Source: Nannocystaceae bacterium | Lineage (GTDB): Bacteria; Myxococcota_A; Polyangia; Nannocystales; Nannocystaceae | DNA length: 37,803 nucleotides | Direction: 5' to 3' | NCBI GenBank assembly: GCA_019694555.1 | Contig: JAIBBS010000071.1 | Span: forward strand, 1-37,803 | Shown here: positions 34,558 to 37,803 of the stretch, piece by piece | How the letters are laid out: every line of letters begins with the position of its first letter | How positions within the stretch are numbered: position 1 is the stretch's first letter | Position numbers and translations under genes: made by a program | Notes under the pieces: generated by a model | Told to the model about the DNA's origin: nothing | The model's database searches: none | The model's input: the letters and a program-made list of their open reading frames with translations, nothing else

Positions 34558-36432
34558 ATGAGCGACGAGATGCAACCGGTGGAGGAGAGCGGCGACGGCC
34601 AACAGGCCGCGCGCGAGATCGTCGAGATGTTCGCCGAGGAGGCCGGCGAGCAACTCGACACCCTCGAACAGGTGCTGCTCGGCATCGAGCAGGACTGCAG
34701 CGATGCGACGCTCAACGAAGCGTTCCGCGCGATGCACAGCGTCAAGGGCAACGCGGGTTGTCTGGGCCTTCCCGACATCGAAGCCGTGGCCCACCGCGCC
34801 GAGGACATCCTCGATGGTCTGCGCAAGCACGTGTTCCCGCCCAACCAGGGCCTGATCTCGGCGGTGCTGGCGTCGGTCGATGCGATCCGTGGCTGTCTCG
34901 GTGACCTCGATCGCGGCGGTACGATCCCGGATCGCGACAGCATCGTGCAGCGCCTGCAGGCCGAGCTCGCGACCGCCAACCCGCGCGCTGCGGTGCCGCG
35001 CCTGGGCGAGCTGCTCGTGGCCAGCGGCGCGGTCGATCCCAGCGCGGTCGAAGCCATCGTCGACTTCCAGCGCCGGCCGCTGGGCCAGCTGCTCGTCAAC
35101 CTCGGCCTGGTCGAGGAGAAGACCATCGAGGCGACGCTCGACGAGCAGCGTCGCATCGCCGAGGGCACGCAGGGCGTTCCCGCGGCCCCGGCTGCGGCGC
35201 CGGCAGGTACGCCGGGCGCCGGCACCGACGAGCCGCGCGCGACCAAGCTCGAGGCGTCGTTCGTGCGCGTCGACACCGGCAAGCTCGACAGCCTGCTCAA
35301 CCAGGTCGGCGAGCTGATCTCGGCGGTCTCCGCGGTGGTGCAGAGCCCGGAGGTCGCGGCGCTCGAGGCCGATCGCTTCAACGCCGCCGCGAGCCAGCTG
35401 CAGCGCGTGACCTCGGGCCTGCACGACGCCGCGATGGCGATGCGCATGGTGCCGATGTCGGGTGTGGTCAACAAGCTCAACCGGGTCGTGCGCGATCTCA
35501 GCATCAAGCTGGGCAAGCGCGTCGAGTTCGAGACCGTGGGCGAGAGCACCGAGGTCGACAAGTCGGTGCTGGAGGGCATCGCCGATCCGCTGGTCCACAT
35601 CGTCCGCAACGCCCTCGATCACGGCATCGAGTCAGCCGAGCGTCGGCTCGCCGCCGGCAAGCCGATCCAGGGCACGCTGCGCTTCCACGCGCGCCACCAG
35701 GGCGGCGAGGTGTGGATCTCCGTGACCGACGACGGCGGCGGCATCGATCCCGCCAGGCTGCGCGCCAAGGCCGAGGCGTTGGGTTGGCTGACGCCGGAGC
35801 AGTCCATCAGCGAGTCTGCGCTGCTGCAGTTCATCTTCCGTCCGGGCTTCTCCACTGCGGAGAAGGTCACCGGTGTGTCCGGCCGCGGCGTGGGCATGGA
35901 CGTCGTGCGGCACAACATCGAGGCGTTGCGCGGTCGCGTCGAGCTCAGCAGCGAGCTGGGCAAGGGCACGACCATCTCCATCCGTCTGCCGCTGACGCTG
36001 GCGATCATCGACGTCATGTTGGTCCGCGCGGGCGGCTGCCTGTTCGGCCTGCCGGTGTTGTCACTGCGCGAGTCGGTCAGCATCGGCCAGGAGGCCGTCA
36101 CGCCGCTGCCGGATGGATCGCGGATCATCCGCATCCGCGATCGCATCCTGCCGGTGATCGGGTTGGACACGATCTTCGGCCTCGGCAGCGGGCACGAACC
36201 CTCCGCGGGGTTGGTCGCGATCGTCGAGCACGGCACGCGCGTGTGCGGCCTGCGGGTCGACCAGTTGCTGGGCCAGCGCCAGATCGTCATCAAGCCGCTC
36301 GATCAGTACATCTCCGACATTCGCGGGGTCTCGGGCTGCGCGGTGCTCGGATCGGGCGAGATCTGTCTCATCCTCGACATCCGCCAGGTGCTCGAGGTCC
36401 ACGTCGAACAAGACCGGCGGGAGGCCGCATGA
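34558..36432 (+). CDS. cheA: Chemosensory histidine kinase CheA with MshEN-like repeats
   Basis: A 624-aa CheA-class kinase. Residues 15-120 are the Hpt domain, with phospho-acceptor H60 in FRAMHSVKGNAGCLGL. Residues 148-171 and 174-197 are two repeats of the MshEN/T2SSE_N type (RLGELLVASGAV..., PLGQLLVNLGLV..., each ending in Gln at position 24) where a P2 domain usually lies. The dimerisation helices follow at about 238-305 (VDTGKLDSLLNQVGELI), then the ATPase domain (N-box HIVRNALDHGIE, G1 VTDDGGGID, G2 GVSGRGVGMDVV, GKGTTISI) and the CheW-like P5 domain from about 480. ATG 34558 is favoured; ATG 34537 would add seven residues. The kinase passes phosphate to response regulators, none of which is in the window. 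It overlaps cheD by 4 bp. Confidence 0.95.
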   Translation: MSDEMQPVEESGDGQQAAREIVEMFAEEAGEQLDTLEQVLLGIEQDCSDATLNEAFRAMHSVKGNAGCLGLPDIEAVAHRAEDILDGLRKHVFPPNQGLISAVLASVDAIRGCLGDLDRGGTIPDRDSIVQRLQAELATANPRAAVPRLGELLVASGAVDPSAVEAIVDFQRRPLGQLLVNLGLVEEKTIEATLDEQRRIAEGTQGVPAAPAAAPAGTPGAGTDEPRATKLEASFVRVDTGKLDSLLNQVGELISAVSAVVQSPEVAALEADRFNAAASQLQRVTSGLHDAAMAMRMVPMSGVVNKLNRVVRDLSIKLGKRVEFETVGESTEVDKSVLEGIADPLVHIVRNALDHGIESAERRLAAGKPIQGTLRFHARHQGGEVWISVTDDGGGIDPARLRAKAEALGWLTPEQSISESALLQFIFRPGFSTAEKVTGVSGRGVGMDVVRHNIEALRGRVELSSELGKGTTISIRLPLTLAIIDVMLVRAGGCLFGLPVLSLRESVSIGQEAVTPLPDGSRIIRIRDRILPVIGLDTIFGLGSGHEPSAGLVAIVEHGTRVCGLRVDQLLGQRQIVIKPLDQYISDIRGVSGCAVLGSGEICLILDIRQVLEVHVEQDRREAA

Positions 36433-36911
36433 CGCCGCTCAACGTCGGTATCGGCGAGCTCGCGGTGGTGCGCGGTGAAGACAAGTCCCTGCGCACGCTG
36501 TCGCTGGGCTCCTGCGTCGCGATCGTCGTGGTCGACCGCGTGCGCGCGGTATTGGGCCTCGCCCACGTCGTGCTGCCGGCCGTCGACGACGACGCCCGCG
36601 AGCGCCGTCCGGTGGCCTACTTCACCGACGTCGGCGTGCCGTTGCTGCTGACCGAGCTGCTGCGCAACGGCAGCGGTCCGCGCATGGGTCCGCTGCACAT
36701 CGCATTGGTCGGCGGCGGCCGCCCCGGGGGCGGCGGCGCAACAGTGTTCAACATCGGTGAGCGCAACGTCGCAGCTGCTCGCCACGCGCTCAAGCGCTTT
36801 GGTCTCACGCCCGCCGTCGAGGACGTCGGCGGGCCCTGGTCTCGCACGGTGACCGTGGATCGCGGTCACATCGTGGTGACCTGCCCCGATCGTGCCCCAC
36901 TCGAGCTCTGA
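36429..36911 (+). CDS. cheD: Chemoreceptor glutamine deamidase CheD
   Basis: A 160-aa CheD protein. It deamidates Gln residues in chemoreceptors and in many bacteria also controls CheC. The catalytic Cys is C29 in SLGSCVAIVVVD and the His is H46 in GLAHVVLP, with FTDVGVPLLLTELLRNG and GGG-x-x-x-x-x-x-FNIGERN as the other conserved blocks. ATG 36429 overlaps the cheA stop (ATGA), so it is translationally coupled. Its presence implies that a chemoreceptor exists for this system, but none is visible here. Confidence 0.95.
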   Translation: MTPLNVGIGELAVVRGEDKSLRTLSLGSCVAIVVVDRVRAVLGLAHVVLPAVDDDARERRPVAYFTDVGVPLLLTELLRNGSGPRMGPLHIALVGGGRPGGGGATVFNIGERNVAAARHALKRFGLTPAVEDVGGPWSRTVTVDRGHIVVTCPDRAPLEL

Positions 36912-36948
36912 TTCCCGATCTCGCGCGGCGCCGCGCCGCAGGAGTGTC

Positions 36949-37422
36949 ATGACCACCGAAGTCACAGACGACCGCGAAGAGTCGCAAGACGGCAAGTTTC
37001 TCACCTTCCTGATCGACGGCGAGTCCTACGGGCTCGACATCCGCCACGTCACGGAGATCATCGGCATGCACGACATCACGCGCGTGCCCGATGTTCCGGC
37101 CTACGTGCGCGGCATCATCAATCTCCGCGGCAAGGTCATCCCGGTGATGGACGTGCGCGCGCGCTTCGGCATGGCCGGGCGCGACTACGACGCGCGCACG
37201 TGCATCGTCGTGATCCATGTTCGCGACACCGAGATCGGTCTCGTCGTCGACACGGTCTCGGAGGTCATCGACATCCCCGAGACAGACATCGAACCACCGC
37301 CGTCCATCGGACAGGTCTGTGGAGGCTTCATGAGCGGCGTCGGCAAGGTCGGCGACCACGTGAAGCTCTTGCTCGACGCCCACAAGCTGCTCTACGGCAC
37401 CGACGCCAGCGCTGCCGCCTGA
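36949..37422 (+). CDS. cheW: Chemotaxis coupling protein CheW
   Basis: A 157-aa CheW scaffold that links receptors to CheA. It is a single CheW domain: FLTFLIDGESYGLDIRHVTEI, TRVPDVPAYVRGIINLRGKVIPVMDVRARFG (NLRGxVIPVIDLR is the hallmark), IGLVVDTVSEVIDIP and a closing LLLDAHKLL. ATG 36949 follows AGGAG at good spacing. It lies 37 bp after cheD and 13 bp before the globin gene. Confidence 0.96.
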   Translation: MTTEVTDDREESQDGKFLTFLIDGESYGLDIRHVTEIIGMHDITRVPDVPAYVRGIINLRGKVIPVMDVRARFGMAGRDYDARTCIVVIHVRDTEIGLVVDTVSEVIDIPETDIEPPPSIGQVCGGFMSGVGKVGDHVKLLLDAHKLLYGTDASAAA

Positions 37423-37435
37423 AGGAGTTCCCGCC

Positions 37436-37803
37436 ATGCCCACGCTCAACGACGCCCAACTTCGAATCATCGAGTCCACCTTCGCCAAGCTCGCGCCGCA
37501 CGCCGACGCGTTGGTCACACGCTTCTATCAACGCCTCTTCGAGGCGCATCCCGAGGTCGAGCCACTGTTCGAGGGCCGCGACATGAAGCAGCAGGGGCGC
37601 CATCTCGTGGCGGCGCTGCAGCTCGTGGTCGCGAATCTGCGCAAGCCCGAGCAGTTGGTGCCGCGCCTGCGCGCGATGGGTGAGCGGCACGTCGCCTACG
37701 GCGCGATGCCGGAGCACTACGGCGTGGTCGCCGAAACGTTGTTGTCCACGATGGCGGAGCTCGCGGGCAAGGCATGGACGCCGACCGTGCACAAGGCCTG
37801 GGC
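37436..37803 (+). CDS. Globin, VHb/flavohemoglobin-type (truncated by window end)
   Basis: The first 122 aa are present and the frame is open at the edge. The sequence follows the bacterial hemoglobin pattern: FYQRLFEAHPEVEPLF with B10 Tyr31, KQQGRHL with distal E7 Gln53, and GERHVAYG with the proximal F8 His85. These numbers coincide with Vitreoscilla hemoglobin (Tyr29, Gln53, His85). It should bind heme and O2, NO or CO. AAGGAG lies 8 bases before ATG 37436, and cheW ends 13 bp upstream, so it is very likely in the same operon. Whether it is a single-domain globin, a flavohemoglobin, or a globin fused to a signalling module cannot be seen. Confidence 0.92.
   Translation, partial: MPTLNDAQLRIIESTFAKLAPHADALVTRFYQRLFEAHPEVEPLFEGRDMKQQGRHLVAALQLVVANLRKPEQLVPRLRAMGERHVAYGAMPEHYGVVAETLLSTMAELAGKAWTPTVHKAW

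Overview
The window is very GC-rich DNA that reads as a chromosome segment of a myxobacterium-like member of Myxococcota, most like the Nannocystis/Enhygromyxa side. This assignment is inferred from gene content, not from a marker search. The signs are: two secreted proteins with MYXO-CTERM-like tails (Cys pair, hydrophobic segment, Arg cluster); many lipoproteins with Ser/Gly/Asp- or Pro-rich linkers; an FHA protein with a membrane anchor; a Stig-type Cys-rich lipoprotein; an ECF sigma factor operon; and a B12-dependent ribonucleotide reductase. No rRNA, tRNA, CRISPR array, transposase or phage gene was seen.

Layout. 1-4631: a secreted MYXO-CTERM-like protein, an RND/MMPL exporter and, convergent, a small winged-helix-like protein. 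4632-9458: a 751-bp control region with DnaA-box-like and tandem NrdR-box-like sites leads into nrdJ, followed by a TerB-like protein. 9471-13644: a fold-type IV PLP aminotransferase on the minus strand, then two tandem, nearly identical Cys-rich lipoprotein genes whose central 845 bp look identical. 13678-15895: a split-barrel flavin/PLP-oxidase-like protein divergent from a MocR/PdxR-type regulator, with three copies of a PdxR-like operator between them. 15969-25500: a cell-envelope cluster ftsE-ftsX-envC-like, then ctp-like protease and yibQ-like deacetylase. It is split by a 4.1-kb minus-strand block holding an ECF sigma factor, a single-pass membrane protein, a Stig-type lipoprotein, a possible outer-membrane protein and an eight-heme cytochrome c lipoprotein. 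25672-28165: an FHA-domain membrane protein and a GspC-PDZ-like exported protein. 28209-34139: a phytoene-desaturase-like FAD oxidoreductase, a TsaC/YrdC protein for tRNA t6A, an exported DUF255 thioredoxin-like protein and a trypsin-like protease. 34140-37803: a chemosensory operon cheA-cheD-cheW followed by a single-domain-type globin cut by the window end.

How the genes work together. FtsEX with a LytM protein that has lost its zinc ligands forms the usual septal amidase-activating machine, and the Ctp protease and YibQ are common companions. The sigma block is a self-contained unit whose last products point to extracytoplasmic redox or surface functions. In the chemosensory operon, CheA carries two short repeats resembling the MshEN (T2SSE_N) c-di-GMP-binding motif where the P2 domain would normally lie, and the next gene after cheW encodes a globin. 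Together these suggest, as inference, a pathway that could respond to c-di-GMP and to a heme ligand such as O2 or NO.

The most interesting items are that chemosensory operon, the tandem Cys-ladder lipoprotein genes with signs of gene conversion, and the sigma/octaheme block inside the division cluster.
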